The notes: generated by a model not told the origin, from the letters alone. A DNA stretch of 64,000 bases from CAZQXD01 sp964597315 (GCA_964597315.1 CAZQXD010000007.1:40663-104662); one strand, 5' to 3'; shown: positions 14,035 to 23,511, counted from the stretch's first letter. Program-made: numbers and translations.

Positions 14035-15351
14035 TCAGGGCCGGGCCAGATAGTTGCGAGCCAGATAGGCTTCCACGATCCGATTGGGGTCTTGCATCAG
14101 CTTGTCCTTCCAGCCCCCTAGCCGAACCCTGCCCTGGATCAGGCCCCTCAGCACACCCACATGCTGGGTCAGCCCCAGGGCGGTGGCGCCCACCAGAATG
14201 TCTTCTTGAAATTTCAGGCTGATGTAGCGGTACCGGTCCGCCTCCACGGACTCCACGGACTCCCCGTCCTCGGTCCCCATCCACAGGCCGAAGGAACTGG
14301 AGATCAGGCCCAGGGTGTCCAACACGTTCATGTTGATGCTGCCCTGATAATAGGTGCGGTTGCCGGCCATGTTTTGGGCGCTGATCCGGCCATGGTCAGA
14401 GGCGGTAGGCTGAATGGCGTGGACCTCGTTGGCGCCGGTGGAGAAATCCCGCCCTTGAGCCACGTCTCCGGCGGCGTAGACGTCGGGAATGTTGGTTTGC
14501 AGAAAATGATCCACCAGAATGCCCCTGTCGGTTTCGATGCCGCTGCCCTCGATAAACTCCAGCTTGGGCTTGACGCCGGCGGCGGAGATCACCAGATCGG
14601 CGTCCAGTTCCTGGCCGCTGTCGAGGCTGACCTTAAAGCGGCTCTCGGCTGGCTCCGGGGCGCCGCCCAGGCCGATGGCGCCGAGGAGCTTCTGGAAGCC
14701 GCCGGGTTTCTCGCTATTAGACTGGATGGCGGTCACCCGGGTGGAGGTATGGACGGCGATGCCCTTGGACTGGCACCAGGACTTGATCAGCTTACCGGCG
14801 GTCTCGTTCATCATTCGCGGCACCATGCGGTCGCCCATTTCCACCACCGTCAGCCGCACCCCCCGCAAGGCCAGGGCTTCCAGCACGATACAGCCGATGA
14901 AACCGGCGCCGATCAGCAGCACCTTGGCGTCTTTTTGGGCCAGCTTGATGATATGGCGGGCATCCTCCAGGGTCCAGCAGGTGTGTACGCCCGCCTGGTC
15001 CACGCCGTCCACCGGCGGTTTGACAGGCCGGGAGCCGGTGGCGATGAGCAGTTTGTCGTAATTATGGCCACCGCCCCTTTCGAGGGTCAGACGCTTGTTG
15101 GCGGTGTCCACGGCGGTGACCCGGTCGTTGACGATGCGGATGCCAAGGGCCTGGTAATGATCGCCGTCGTGGCGCAGATGGGTGCCTTCCTCGCCCACTT
15201 TTTCGATCAGCAGGTAGGGAATGGCCATGCGGCTATAAGGACGCTCCGGCTCGTCCCCGATCAAGGTGATGTCCCCTTGGGGATCGGCCTTGCGCAGGGT
15301 TTCCGCCGCCACTACCCCGGCGGGACCGGCGCCGATGATCACGTAGTGCAT
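14035..15351 (-). CDS. aorC: FAD/NAD(P)H oxidoreductase subunit of aldehyde oxidoreductase (AorC-like)
   Basis: A 438-residue pyridine-nucleotide-disulfide-type oxidoreductase. The N terminus MHYVIIGAGPAGVVAAE is the FAD-binding Rossmann motif. VLLIGAGFIGCIVLEALALRG near 145 is the NAD-binding site, and VYAAGDVAQG near 290 closes the FAD domain. A short C-terminal extension ends LARNYLARP. In bacterial AorABC complexes such as that of Aromatoleum aromaticum this subunit passes electrons from the ferredoxin-like subunit to NAD+. It lies 63 bp after aorB and 7 bp before the MoaD-like gene. Confidence 0.88.
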   Translation of the reverse strand: MHYVIIGAGPAGVVAAETLRKADPQGDITLIGDEPERPYSRMAIPYLLIEKVGEEGTHLRHDGDHYQALGIRIVNDRVTAVDTANKRLTLERGGGHNYDKLLIATGSRPVKPPVDGVDQAGVHTCWTLEDARHIIKLAQKDAKVLLIGAGFIGCIVLEALALRGVRLTVVEMGDRMVPRMMNETAGKLIKSWCQSKGIAVHTSTRVTAIQSNSEKPGGFQKLLGAIGLGGAPEPAESRFKVSLDSGQELDADLVISAAGVKPKLEFIEGSGIETDRGILVDHFLQTNIPDVYAAGDVAQGRDFSTGANEVHAIQPTASDHGRISAQNMAGNRTYYQGSINMNVLDTLGLISSSFGLWMGTEDGESVESVEADRYRYISLKFQEDILVGATALGLTQHVGVLRGLIQGRVRLGGWKDKLMQDPNRIVEAYLARNYLARP

Positions 15352-15414
15352 TGCGTATCCTCCTGGACAGATAGGCGGGCGCGACGCTCCGGGCGGAGCG
15401 CCGCGGCGACGGGT

Positions 15415-17271
15415 TTACAGACCCAGCCTGGCGCGGGTCTCGTCACTGAGTCGGCCTTCCGGGGTCCAGCCACGGAGTTCGTAGTACTCCGGGATCATTT
15501 TATCCAGCTCGTTGACATGGCCCTTGGCCGGGCCGGTCTTGGCGGGCTCCTTGAGCAGCCGGGGCGGCAGGGTATCGTCGGCGGCGGTCATACCGGCGGC
15601 ATTGTTGAATTCCCGCTCCAGATTCCAGATCCGCTCCCCCACCTCCAGACAGGTCTCCACGGACCAGTCCCCCTCGCAGGCGGCGTCGATCTGGGGGGCG
15701 ATATCGTCCAGGGTCCAGGCGAAAGTGGTGAACACGCAGATGCCTGCGGAATCCACCAGGGCGGTGGCGTCCTGGAACGCCTTGACCAGTTCCGGCTTGC
15801 CTTCGGTGACCAGAGGGTCGGTCTTGGTGGGAATCCCCAGCACCTCGGAGGACACGGTATAGGAGCGCAGATGGCAGGCGCCCCGGTTGGAGGTGGCGTA
15901 GGTCAGCCCCATGCCCTTGATGCTCCGGGCGTCATAGGCCGGGAACTCCTGGCCCTTGACGGTCATGGACAGTTCCGGGTGGCCGTACTTCTCGCACAAC
16001 CGCTTGGAGCCTAGGCCCAACTCCAGGCCGAAGCCCTCGCCCTTGCCGGTCACCTCGGAGGCCCAGCACAGGGCCTCGGCGGAGCCGAATTTCAGCTCCA
16101 CGCCGCCGGTCTGCTCCTGGGTGATCAGCCCCATGTCGTAGAGTTCCATGGCGGCGGCCACGGTGGCCCCGAAGGAGATGGGGTCCAAGCCTTGCTCGTT
16201 GCAGATGAACTGGGCGTAGGTCAGGGCGTCAATGTCGTCCACCCCGGTGTCGCAGCCCAAGGCCCAAGCGGCCTCGTACTCCAGCCCCCCGGAGGCCACT
16301 TTATAGCGGTCCTTGCCCTCCCCCTGGATGGAGAAATGCTCGGGGTCGATGGTGGAAATGCGCCCGCAGGCGATGGTGCAGCCGAAACAGGCGCCATTGC
16401 GTACCAGATTGGGTTTGCCGTCGGACTGACGAGGCTCGTGCATGGCCTCCCCGGAAATCCGGGAAGCTCCTTCGAACTGCACATCCCGCCAGTTGCGGGT
16501 GGGCATGGCGCCGATCTCGTTGATCACGTTCATAAGCACCTGGGTGCCGTACTTGGGCAGGCCCTGGCCGGTGACGGCATTCTCCGCCAGCACTTTCTTA
16601 CCGGCCCGGGTAGTCTCCATGAACCGTTTCGGGTCTTTGATATTGCCCACCCCCAGGGTGCCCCGCACCGCCACCGCCTTGAGGTTCTTGGACCCCATGA
16701 CCGTGCCCACCCCGGAACGCCCGGCGGCCCGGTGCAGATCGTTGACGATGGCCGAGAACAGCACACCCTTCTCGGCCCCCTGGCCGATGGCCGCCACCCG
16801 CAGCAGGGGGTCCTGGTGCTTGGTGTGCAGCCAGCGGTCGGCCTCCCATAGGGTCTTGCCCCAGATGTCGTCGGCGGGCAGCAGTTCGGCTTTGCGGTCC
16901 TCCACATACAGATACACGGGCTTCGGGGCCTTACCCTCGAAAATAATCATGTCCCAACCGGCGTTCTTGAGTTCGGCCCCGAAGTGGCCGCCGGAGTTGG
17001 AACAGGCCACGCAGCCGGTCAGGGGGCTTTTGGTGACCACCGAATAACGGCCTCCGGTGGAGACCATGGTGCCGGTCAGCGGCCCGGTGGCCATGATCAT
17101 TTTGTTGTCCGGGGACAGAGCATCCACCTGGGGATCGATCTCCTCCACCAGATATTTGGTGGCCAGGCCCCGCTGGCCAAGATACTGCTTGGCCCACTCC
17201 ATGTTCAGAGGCTCGGATTGAATACTGCCTTCGGTCAGGTTTACGCGCAGGATTTGCTTGGTCCAGGCCAT
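15415..17271 (-). CDS. aorB: Tungsten-dependent aldehyde:ferredoxin oxidoreductase, catalytic subunit (AorB-like)
   Basis: A 618-residue member of the AOR family, which oxidises aldehydes to acids with a tungsten-bis-pyranopterin and one [4Fe-4S] cluster. N-terminal TGPLTGTMVSTGGRYSVVTK and SPLTGCVACSNSGG match the cofactor-binding N domain. CFGCTIACGR near 300 holds three cluster cysteines (C-x2-C-x3-C), and the fourth is probably in DSAGICVF near 505. Length agrees with the family (about 600-620). It lies between aorA and aorC in a moaA-aorA-aorB-aorC-moaD run, so the physiological electron acceptor is probably NAD via AorA/AorC. Whether W or Mo is used cannot be read from sequence. Confidence 0.92.
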   Translation of the reverse strand: MAWTKQILRVNLTEGSIQSEPLNMEWAKQYLGQRGLATKYLVEEIDPQVDALSPDNKMIMATGPLTGTMVSTGGRYSVVTKSPLTGCVACSNSGGHFGAELKNAGWDMIIFEGKAPKPVYLYVEDRKAELLPADDIWGKTLWEADRWLHTKHQDPLLRVAAIGQGAEKGVLFSAIVNDLHRAAGRSGVGTVMGSKNLKAVAVRGTLGVGNIKDPKRFMETTRAGKKVLAENAVTGQGLPKYGTQVLMNVINEIGAMPTRNWRDVQFEGASRISGEAMHEPRQSDGKPNLVRNGACFGCTIACGRISTIDPEHFSIQGEGKDRYKVASGGLEYEAAWALGCDTGVDDIDALTYAQFICNEQGLDPISFGATVAAAMELYDMGLITQEQTGGVELKFGSAEALCWASEVTGKGEGFGLELGLGSKRLCEKYGHPELSMTVKGQEFPAYDARSIKGMGLTYATSNRGACHLRSYTVSSEVLGIPTKTDPLVTEGKPELVKAFQDATALVDSAGICVFTTFAWTLDDIAPQIDAACEGDWSVETCLEVGERIWNLEREFNNAAGMTAADDTLPPRLLKEPAKTGPAKGHVNELDKMIPEYYELRGWTPEGRLSDETRARLGL

Positions 17272-17314
17272 GTCACGCCCTCCTCAAACTGTGTCAGGTA
17301 CCGATCAGGCCCGC

Positions 17315-17788
17315 TCAGACCCGCGCCTTGTTGTCGGTCTTGGCGGCCCAGGCCCGCATCCGGTCCAGGCCGGTCCAGTTGGCGTCGATATAGGTGATGG
17401 CCGCGGTGGGACAAGCCTTGGCGCAAGCCGGGTCGCCGCCGCAGAGATTGCATTTGATCACCTTGCCGGTGGCGGCGTTGTAGTTCACGGTGCCGAAGGG
17501 GCAGGCGATGGTGCAGACCTTGCAGCCGACACAGACGTCCCCGTTGACCTCCTTGGCGCCGGTGGCCTTGTTGAGGGTGATGGCCTCCACGGGGCAGGCG
17601 TGCAGGCACCAGGCTTCGTCGCACTGGGTGCAGGTGTAGGGCACAAAGCGGCCCTGGTCGTGGAAATTGAATACCTTGATGCGCGATTTCGCCGGGTTCA
17701 TGATGCCGTCCTGCTCCAGTGAGCAGGCCATTTCGCACTGTAGGCAGCCGGTGCATTTCTCGGGATCGATATGCAACGCTCTCATCAT
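17315..17788 (-). CDS. aorA: Polyferredoxin-like electron-transfer subunit (AorA-like)
   Basis: A 157-residue soluble protein with four 4Fe-4S cysteine clusters arranged as in HycB/DmsB-type subunits. The motifs are CTGCLQCEMAC near 14, CTQCDEAWCLHACP near 53, CVGCKVCTIACP near 85 and CNLCGGDPACAKACP near 112. It would relay electrons between the AorB tungsten site and the FAD of AorC. It precedes aorB by 43 bp and follows moaA. No Tat or Sec signal is present, so the complex is cytoplasmic. Confidence 0.9.
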   Translation of the reverse strand: MMRALHIDPEKCTGCLQCEMACSLEQDGIMNPAKSRIKVFNFHDQGRFVPYTCTQCDEAWCLHACPVEAITLNKATGAKEVNGDVCVGCKVCTIACPFGTVNYNAATGKVIKCNLCGGDPACAKACPTAAITYIDANWTGLDRMRAWAAKTDNKARV

Positions 17789-17878
17789 GGGCTGGGACCT
17801 CCTGGGAATCTGGTGGTGTTGGTCCGGGTCACACCCCCCCTATGTGAGTCCGGCACTCGGGATGTTTACGCCAAGGCG

Positions 17879-18901
17879 TCAGCCTCCCGTGGCATTCATG
17901 TGGCGCAGGATCACCGGCCGCGCCCGCAGATTGAATTCATGGCCCTGGGGCTTGATCTCCATGGCCTTGACGATGGTTTCCTTGAGCCGCTCCAGGTCGC
18001 CGGGGTGGGCGCGCAGAACGTGGCGCAAGTCCACGGAGTGTTCCTGGCCCAGGCACAGCAACAGCCGACCCTCGGCGGTGACCCGTACCCGGTTGCAGTC
18101 GCCGCAGAAGTTATGGCTATGGGGGGAGATAAACCCGATCCGGGAAGGGCTGCCTGCCGCCCGGTAGTACTTGGACGGGCCGCCAGTGGTTTCCGTGGTG
18201 GCGATCAGCTCGAAGCGCCGGGCCAGGTCGGCGCGGATCTGATCCGATGAATAATAAGCCTCGGCCCGGTCGTGGTCGCCGATCACCCCCAGGGGCATTT
18301 CCTCGATGTAGGTGATGTCCATGCCGTTGTCCATGGCGAAACGGGCCAGGTCCACCACCTCGTCGTGGTTGCGGTGCTTGAGGATCACGGCATTGAGCTT
18401 GATGCGCGGAAAGCCAGCGGCCTGGGCGGCGCGGATACCCCGTAGCACCTGCTCTAGGTCGCCAACCCGAGTAATGCGCCGGAAACGCTCGGGCCGCAGA
18501 CTGTCCAAGCTGACGTTGATGCGCCCCATGCCGGTGGCCCGCAACTCCACGGCCAGGCGCTCCAGTTGCGAGCCGTTGGTGGTCATCACCAGTTCCCCCA
18601 GGCCCGGCAGGCCGCCCAGCTCCCGAAACAACCACAGGACGTTTTTGCGGACCAGGGGTTCACCGCCGGTGATACGGATTTTGGAGACCCCCAACTCGCT
18701 GAAGGCCCGCCCGACCATGGCCAGTTCCTCAAGGGTGAGGATTCTAGCCCGGGGCAGGAATGCAGTGTCCTCGCTCATGCAGTACACGCAGCGGAAGTCG
18801 CAACGGTCGGTGACCGAGATACGCACATAGGTGACGTGGCGACCGAAGCGGTCGATCAGCTTGGGGGTGTCCGAGGCAGTCTGGCCGGTTGTGACATGCA
18901 C
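17879..18901 (-). CDS. moaA: GTP 3',8-cyclase MoaA
   Basis: A radical SAM enzyme for the first step of molybdopterin synthesis. The 340-residue protein has the SAM-cluster motif C34-x3-C38-x2-C41 (CDFRCVYC). It has ITGGEPLVRK, a second C-terminal cluster CGDCNRVRV and a further cysteine in LLLCLG, and ends in MNATGG, matching the essential C-terminal GG tail. It is the first gene of the aldehyde oxidoreductase run, 90 bp upstream of aorA, and probably boosts cofactor supply for AorB. The divergently placed region upstream has no obvious promoter consensus. Confidence 0.95.
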   Translation of the reverse strand: MHVTTGQTASDTPKLIDRFGRHVTYVRISVTDRCDFRCVYCMSEDTAFLPRARILTLEELAMVGRAFSELGVSKIRITGGEPLVRKNVLWLFRELGGLPGLGELVMTTNGSQLERLAVELRATGMGRINVSLDSLRPERFRRITRVGDLEQVLRGIRAAQAAGFPRIKLNAVILKHRNHDEVVDLARFAMDNGMDITYIEEMPLGVIGDHDRAEAYYSSDQIRADLARRFELIATTETTGGPSKYYRAAGSPSRIGFISPHSHNFCGDCNRVRVTAEGRLLLCLGQEHSVDLRHVLRAHPGDLERLKETIVKAMEIKPQGHEFNLRARPVILRHMNATGG

Positions 18902-19138
18902 GGTGTTGCACCTTCTAGTGGGTTACGGATGCCAAGAGAACGCGGGATCGCGGCGTCGACGAGCAGGTATGAACGGGTGGAACAGCCAGAAAAACCCGGC
19001 CCAACTCATGGGGCACATCCCGACAACTAGCATCAACCATCACCATCATGCTGTAACTGATACCAATCAAGGCTGGCGAACCCGCGGCGCTGCTGAGTAT
19101 CAGTGTAGCGCGAACACGGGCATGTCGCCGCCATGTAG

Positions 19139-19438
19139 TCACTGGGCGCCCTTGCTGGCCTCCGCGAAAGCGGCCTGCTGCTCGGGGCTGGACTCTGTCT
19201 GGTGCTTGGATTTCCATTCCGAATAGGGCATCCCATACACGATCTCCCTGGCCTCCTCGTAGCTCATTTCGACGCCTTTCTCCTCGGCCGCCGCCCGATA
19301 CCATTTGGATAGGCAGTTACGGCAGAAACCGGCCAGGTTCATCAAGTCAATGTTCTGTACCTCGGTATGCTCTCGCAAGTGCGCCACCAGCCGTCGGAAG
19401 GCCGCAGCTTCCAATTCGATACGGGTTTGTGGGTCCAT
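19139..19438 (-). CDS. DUF1244 family protein
   Basis: A 99-residue protein beginning MDPQTRIELEAAAFRRLVAH. The core VQNIDLMNLAGFCRNCLSKWY (two cysteines, C-x2-C) and YEEAREIVYGMPYSEWK is characteristic of the DUF1244 family, widespread in proteobacteria and of unknown function. An AGGAGGT site 5 nt before ATG fixes the start. It stands alone on the minus strand between zorE and moaA. Confidence 0.88.
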   Translation of the reverse strand: MDPQTRIELEAAAFRRLVAHLREHTEVQNIDLMNLAGFCRNCLSKWYRAAAEEKGVEMSYEEAREIVYGMPYSEWKSKHQTESSPEQQAAFAEASKGAQ

Positions 19439-19660
19439 GGAACCTCCTGAATCAGCACCTGGGGCGGCACAAACACACCACCCCGTAAACGATCCGCGTC
19501 GGTAAACTAGCCGGAAACCTATAATTTTTGCTGGTTCGCGGCCAGCGAAGCCGAAGCGACGCCCCCGGACACCGGTTCCAACCCATGGCAACCGGCGTCG
19601 TTGTGATTATAGGCGCACTGGCCGGACAAAGGGCTGCGGGAGGCATACCACACACCCTCC

Positions 19661-20788
19661 CTACCGGTTCATGACCTGCATAGCCTCACCTACCGACAGC
19701 ACATGCCACCCTGCATGCAAGGCCCTGTCCCGGTCGCCTAGGTCAATGGCAATGCCTTCTTTAACTTCTGGCCAGGCCAGTTCCAGTTGGGCGATCACTG
19801 CTTGATCCGGGCCAACAAGTTCATAGCCCACTTGGGGTTTAGCTTTGTTTTTAGCCTTGTAGTGGTACAACAGACCATGAACTGCGGGGTCGGCCAGTTT
19901 GAATATCGACCCCCAGCTACCGTTATCGAGCAGGACCTGTTTTCGTCTTAACTGATTAATCAGCTTCATATCTTTGTGCCTGACCTGCATATGATTGTGC
20001 ATAGGTTCCTTGCGGTGGCAGTCCATACATAAGGCTCGCAGATTGGCATCGCGGTTGTCGCGCTTGTTGCCGTTGATATGGTGCGTGTGCAGCAAGCGTT
20101 CATGACCGAACAGGCTGACCCCGCAGTTTTCGCAGACGAAACCCTTGGCCCGCCGGTAAGCAAGGGAGACTTGCCTCCAGTCGTCGCTGTACCCGGCGCC
20201 GTACAGAACGTCGTCATTCTTCGGCAGACTACGAAACAGGGAACTGTAACTGGCAAAAAATTCGCCGATCCCGAACTGTTCAACCATATCGGTCCTGTCA
20301 TTTTTGCTTTTTGCTTTGTAGTTCTTGTAGTTCAAATAAGTCAGACAGTCCCGACAGACGAGCAGTCGCGCCTCGCCCTCCATGGTTTGGCCCGTAATAC
20401 TGTCTGTGCCGTGGATATGGAAACTGCCACCGAGGTTGTTGGTGACTTTATAGCGGGCGAATCGATTTGCCTGGCGCATCCGCTCCAGGGTGCGGCAGTC
20501 GGCCACATGAAAGCGTTTACCCTTTTTGGCCTCCCCGCTCAGAACGGCCGATATGTTGAAGCCGTTATCAGGTATGAATAACAGAATCTGAACGCCATTG
20601 ACGCTGAGCAGGCCGTTATCATTCTCCAGGTCTTCCAGACTGATCTCGACTTCTTCCCCGCGCGTGAGCCGATTGTCGAATTCCATGTCAGCATCTCTCC
20701 GGTCCGAAACCCACTCAAAGTCCGCCTCCCCAGCGCCCATCTGCCGAACACTGTGCCAAAGCGATGCGAAATCCACCTGCAACTTCAC
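19661..20788 (-). CDS. zorE: ZorE, HNH endonuclease of a type II Zorya system
   Basis: A 375-residue protein with an HNH nuclease in its second half. C219-x2-C222 (FVCENCGVS), H234-T-H236-H237 with N240 (LLHTHHINGNKRD), N248 and C254-x2-C257-H258 (ALCMDCHRKE) form the beta-beta-alpha metal site and two zinc knuckles. The first 140 residues are not recognised; CRDC near 145 is a further Cys pair. The start is GTG, overlapping the zorB stop by one base (TAGTG). Immediate linkage to zorA and zorB identifies it as the effector of type II Zorya. In that system phage entry is sensed by the ZorAB channel and invading DNA is nicked or degraded. Confidence 0.85.
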   Translation of the reverse strand: MKLQVDFASLWHSVRQMGAGEADFEWVSDRRDADMEFDNRLTRGEEVEISLEDLENDNGLLSVNGVQILLFIPDNGFNISAVLSGEAKKGKRFHVADCRTLERMRQANRFARYKVTNNLGGSFHIHGTDSITGQTMEGEARLLVCRDCLTYLNYKNYKAKSKNDRTDMVEQFGIGEFFASYSSLFRSLPKNDDVLYGAGYSDDWRQVSLAYRRAKGFVCENCGVSLFGHERLLHTHHINGNKRDNRDANLRALCMDCHRKEPMHNHMQVRHKDMKLINQLRRKQVLLDNGSWGSIFKLADPAVHGLLYHYKAKNKAKPQVGYELVGPDQAVIAQLELAWPEVKEGIAIDLGDRDRALHAGWHVLSVGEAMQVMNR

Positions 20789-21492
20789 TAGCCTTGCTCC
20801 AGAATCTTGCGAATCTGCACCTCTGAGTTGGTAATCACCCGGAAGCTGACCCGGCGAGATTTGCCTTGGTGCTCCAGGCCATCGCGGTCGAACACCAGCC
20901 GGGACGAGGAAAATCCTACCGCCGCGATATGCTGTTTTATCCAGGACCGGTATGCCGCCACGCTGTCCATGTTGTAGACATGGTTGAGTACGCTGCGGGT
21001 GCGCCCCTGGGAGAGTTCCATATTCAAAAAGTACGCTTCGGCATCGCTGGTCTGGCTGTTCCAGATGCTGCTGGTATGCCCCTCGATACGCACCTCGTCG
21101 ATGGAGTCATCGAACTGCTGAAGAATTTCCATGTAGCGGAGGAAGAAATCGTCCAGCACCTGCTTATAGCGTTCTTTCAGCTTGATTTCGCCGCTGGCGA
21201 ACAGCACATCCGGCGAGCGGAACGTGAAAGTCAGGGTTTCCCGATCAATGGCGGCATCCCAGCGGGGCAGATCGGCCTCGAATTCCTCCATCAAGGCTTC
21301 GTAGAGGGCCACCTGATTCTCCTGATAGGCAACGGCCACCTGCTTGATCTTGTCCCGCTCGATAAAGGCATTACGCATCAATGCGATGGAGATAAACAAG
21401 AACACCATCATCAGACCGGCCATCAGGTCGGAGACCGACAGCCAGTGGGATTCTTCCTGTTCCAGTGACTTGGGACTAATCAGGGCGCTCAT
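20788..21492 (-). CDS. zorB: ZorB, MotB/OmpA-like stator subunit
   Basis: A 234-residue inner-membrane protein. One N-terminal membrane helix (about 19-42, WLSVSDLMAGLMMVFLF) carries Asp22, which corresponds to the proton-accepting Asp of MotB/ExbD. A coiled region follows and then an OmpA-like peptidoglycan-binding domain (IDEVRIEGHTSS, AVGFSSSRLVFDRDGLE). It forms the ion-driven ZorA5B2-type complex with ZorA. It overlaps zorA by 4 bp and zorE by 1 bp, a tightly coupled operon. Confidence 0.9.
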   Translation of the reverse strand: MSALISPKSLEQEESHWLSVSDLMAGLMMVFLFISIALMRNAFIERDKIKQVAVAYQENQVALYEALMEEFEADLPRWDAAIDRETLTFTFRSPDVLFASGEIKLKERYKQVLDDFFLRYMEILQQFDDSIDEVRIEGHTSSIWNSQTSDAEAYFLNMELSQGRTRSVLNHVYNMDSVAAYRSWIKQHIAAVGFSSSRLVFDRDGLEHQGKSRRVSFRVITNSEVQIRKILEQG

Positions 21493-23318
21493 CGGACGTT
21501 TACTCTCCGGTGTGCTTCGGTAATCCGACCCATCTCAGCCACCAGTGACTTATAGTCCTGGGTGAACTTCCCGGTGATGCTGGCCAGGGCCTTGCCCATC
21601 TCGTTCATGACCCGTCCGATCTCCATGCCCATGGCATCGTCGATCATGTTGACCTGCTTCTTCACGGCCTCGCCGGTGTCCCCAAGGGTTCCCTCAATGG
21701 TTTTGGACAGGCCGCTGAACACCTGCCGAGCCTGATTGGCCTGGGTGTCGGCCATCTCCCTCAGGGACTCGGTGAAACTGTCGCGCATCTCCCGCAATCC
21801 GTTGTCGAATGCCTTGCGGGCATTATTGGCCTCGTCGATCATGGTGGCGCCGGCGCTGCGGAAGTCATCGGTGACTTGTTTACCTTCTTTCTGTAGGTCT
21901 GCCACCAGATTGCGTAGGATGTTATTGATATCGGTAATAGAGTCTTCCAGGTGCTGTTTGACCTGTTCGCTCTGAGTCGATACCTGATCCGAAGTGGATA
22001 CGAGCGCGCTGTTGACGCCGTGAACCGAGTTCTTGAAATCCTCGGCTCCCGTCACAATGACGGTCTTCACCTGCTCCACACTCTCGGTCATGCCCTGGGC
22101 CAGAGCCTCGGAATTCGAAACCAGTGTTTTGTTGACCTGGTCCACGGAAGTCTGAAAACCCTCGGCCCCTGACTGAATGAGCGTCTTGATCTGCTCGGCG
22201 TTTTCGTTCATGCCCCGGGCCAGCGTTTCAGACGCGCCGCGTACCCCATCTAGCGTGGCGTCGATGTGCTGGCGGATTTCGGGCACGGCTTCCACCGCCC
22301 GGTCGCGGATGTCCCTGAAAGCATCCAGATGCTCACCCAGTTCGCTCAACTGATGCTGATTGACCTCGACGATCTGCTTGAGCTGCTCCATGGTCTCGGG
22401 AATCGTCCCAGCGTCGGTGCTGATCTTGGCCACTGAGGTCTCGGTCTGGGTGATGGCGCTGACCCCGAGTTGGTACTGCTGGATCATGTCGTGGATCTGC
22501 TGTTTATAATTTTCCTGCCATTCCAACAGTTTGCCCACGGCTTCGTTAAGCGCCTTGAAGTTGTCCCCGAACTGCTCGGTCAGATTGTGGTTAAAATCCG
22601 CGATGGCCGCCTTGAGGGCTTCAATGACTTGCTCGGTGGCGGATTTAGCCATCATGTCGGCAAAGTCCTGAAGTTTGATCCAGAGTGTGTCGGTAAACTG
22701 CCCAAAGGCTTGCTGTTGAGTGGCGGCGGTGGCGGCCAGTTGGCCGGTGGTGGTGTTCAAGGCGACGAGTTCCCTGGCCGTAGCCTTATGCTGGTCAGAC
22801 AGATCTCCACGCAGGAGCTTAACCTGTCCCATCAGGCTGGATTCGTCGTTCTCGCTGATGGCTTTCTTGAGGGCCTGGACGCTGTCGGTCTGAGCCTGGA
22901 GGGCGGCATACAAATCACCGATCCCCACCTGGTCCTCGTCCGGGACTTTAGACTTGCGCAGGCTGACCAGAAATGTGGAGGTCAGAATCTTGTAGAAAAT
23001 CGATAGCGCCATCCCCGCCAAACTAGTGATAAAGGCGGTTTTCAAACCATTGAGCAGCAGGGTGATGCTGGCGTCGATCCGGGTGGGATCGAATTCTAGC
23101 AATCCGATGACAATGCCGACGAAGGTGCCCAGAATGCCTAGCGAAGTCAGCAAGGTCGGCGTGTAATGGGTCAGGGCTTGTAGCCAGCCGAAAGGTTTCA
23201 GCAGAACGGCTACGATGAAAATACCCAGAAGCAGCGCCAGAAAGAAATCGGTTACCGCCACGGCGCTTTGTTGTATGAGCCAGATTTCTAGGGGTTGGGA
23301 TATAGACTGCGAGAACAT
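21489..23318 (-). CDS. zorA: ZorA, MotA/TolQ/ExbB-like channel with a long coiled-coil tail
   Basis: A 609-residue protein. The N-terminal 170 residues hold membrane helices (DFFLALLLGIFIVAVLL, TSLGILGTFVGIVIGL, TAFITSLAGMALSIFYKI) of the MotA/ExbB proton-channel family. The remaining 430 residues are polar heptad-like sequence rich in Gln, Glu, Ala and Val, with repeated segments such as EALAQGMTESVEQVKT and related copies near 390 and 420. This is the cytoplasmic tail that in Zorya extends from the channel and passes the phage-attack signal. AAAGGA lies 6 nt before ATG. Base composition is visibly less GC-rich than flanking genes, consistent with acquisition by transfer. Confidence 0.9.
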   Translation of the reverse strand: MFSQSISQPLEIWLIQQSAVAVTDFFLALLLGIFIVAVLLKPFGWLQALTHYTPTLLTSLGILGTFVGIVIGLLEFDPTRIDASITLLLNGLKTAFITSLAGMALSIFYKILTSTFLVSLRKSKVPDEDQVGIGDLYAALQAQTDSVQALKKAISENDESSLMGQVKLLRGDLSDQHKATARELVALNTTTGQLAATAATQQQAFGQFTDTLWIKLQDFADMMAKSATEQVIEALKAAIADFNHNLTEQFGDNFKALNEAVGKLLEWQENYKQQIHDMIQQYQLGVSAITQTETSVAKISTDAGTIPETMEQLKQIVEVNQHQLSELGEHLDAFRDIRDRAVEAVPEIRQHIDATLDGVRGASETLARGMNENAEQIKTLIQSGAEGFQTSVDQVNKTLVSNSEALAQGMTESVEQVKTVIVTGAEDFKNSVHGVNSALVSTSDQVSTQSEQVKQHLEDSITDINNILRNLVADLQKEGKQVTDDFRSAGATMIDEANNARKAFDNGLREMRDSFTESLREMADTQANQARQVFSGLSKTIEGTLGDTGEAVKKQVNMIDDAMGMEIGRVMNEMGKALASITGKFTQDYKSLVAEMGRITEAHRRVNVR

Positions 23319-23511
23319 GGAATTCCTTTCTCAAATGTGTGATGCGGATATGACGCAATCGAATCGTCTAATCGCTCCGGCGATGTGGCCCGTTACTTTC
23401 GGCCACTATCCGAGTGTCGTTGGCAACCGTTTAAAATGCCTTGTCCGGCGTCAAATTAAAATATGTTGCGCTATCGCTCGCCGACACCGGGTCTTGATCG
23501 AGCGTTTTGAG

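Noticed and set aside
14161..16014. Long plus-strand open frame opposite the AOR genes
   Set aside because: It is antisense to aorB and aorC, whose families are clear; the long frame is a GC-codon shadow.
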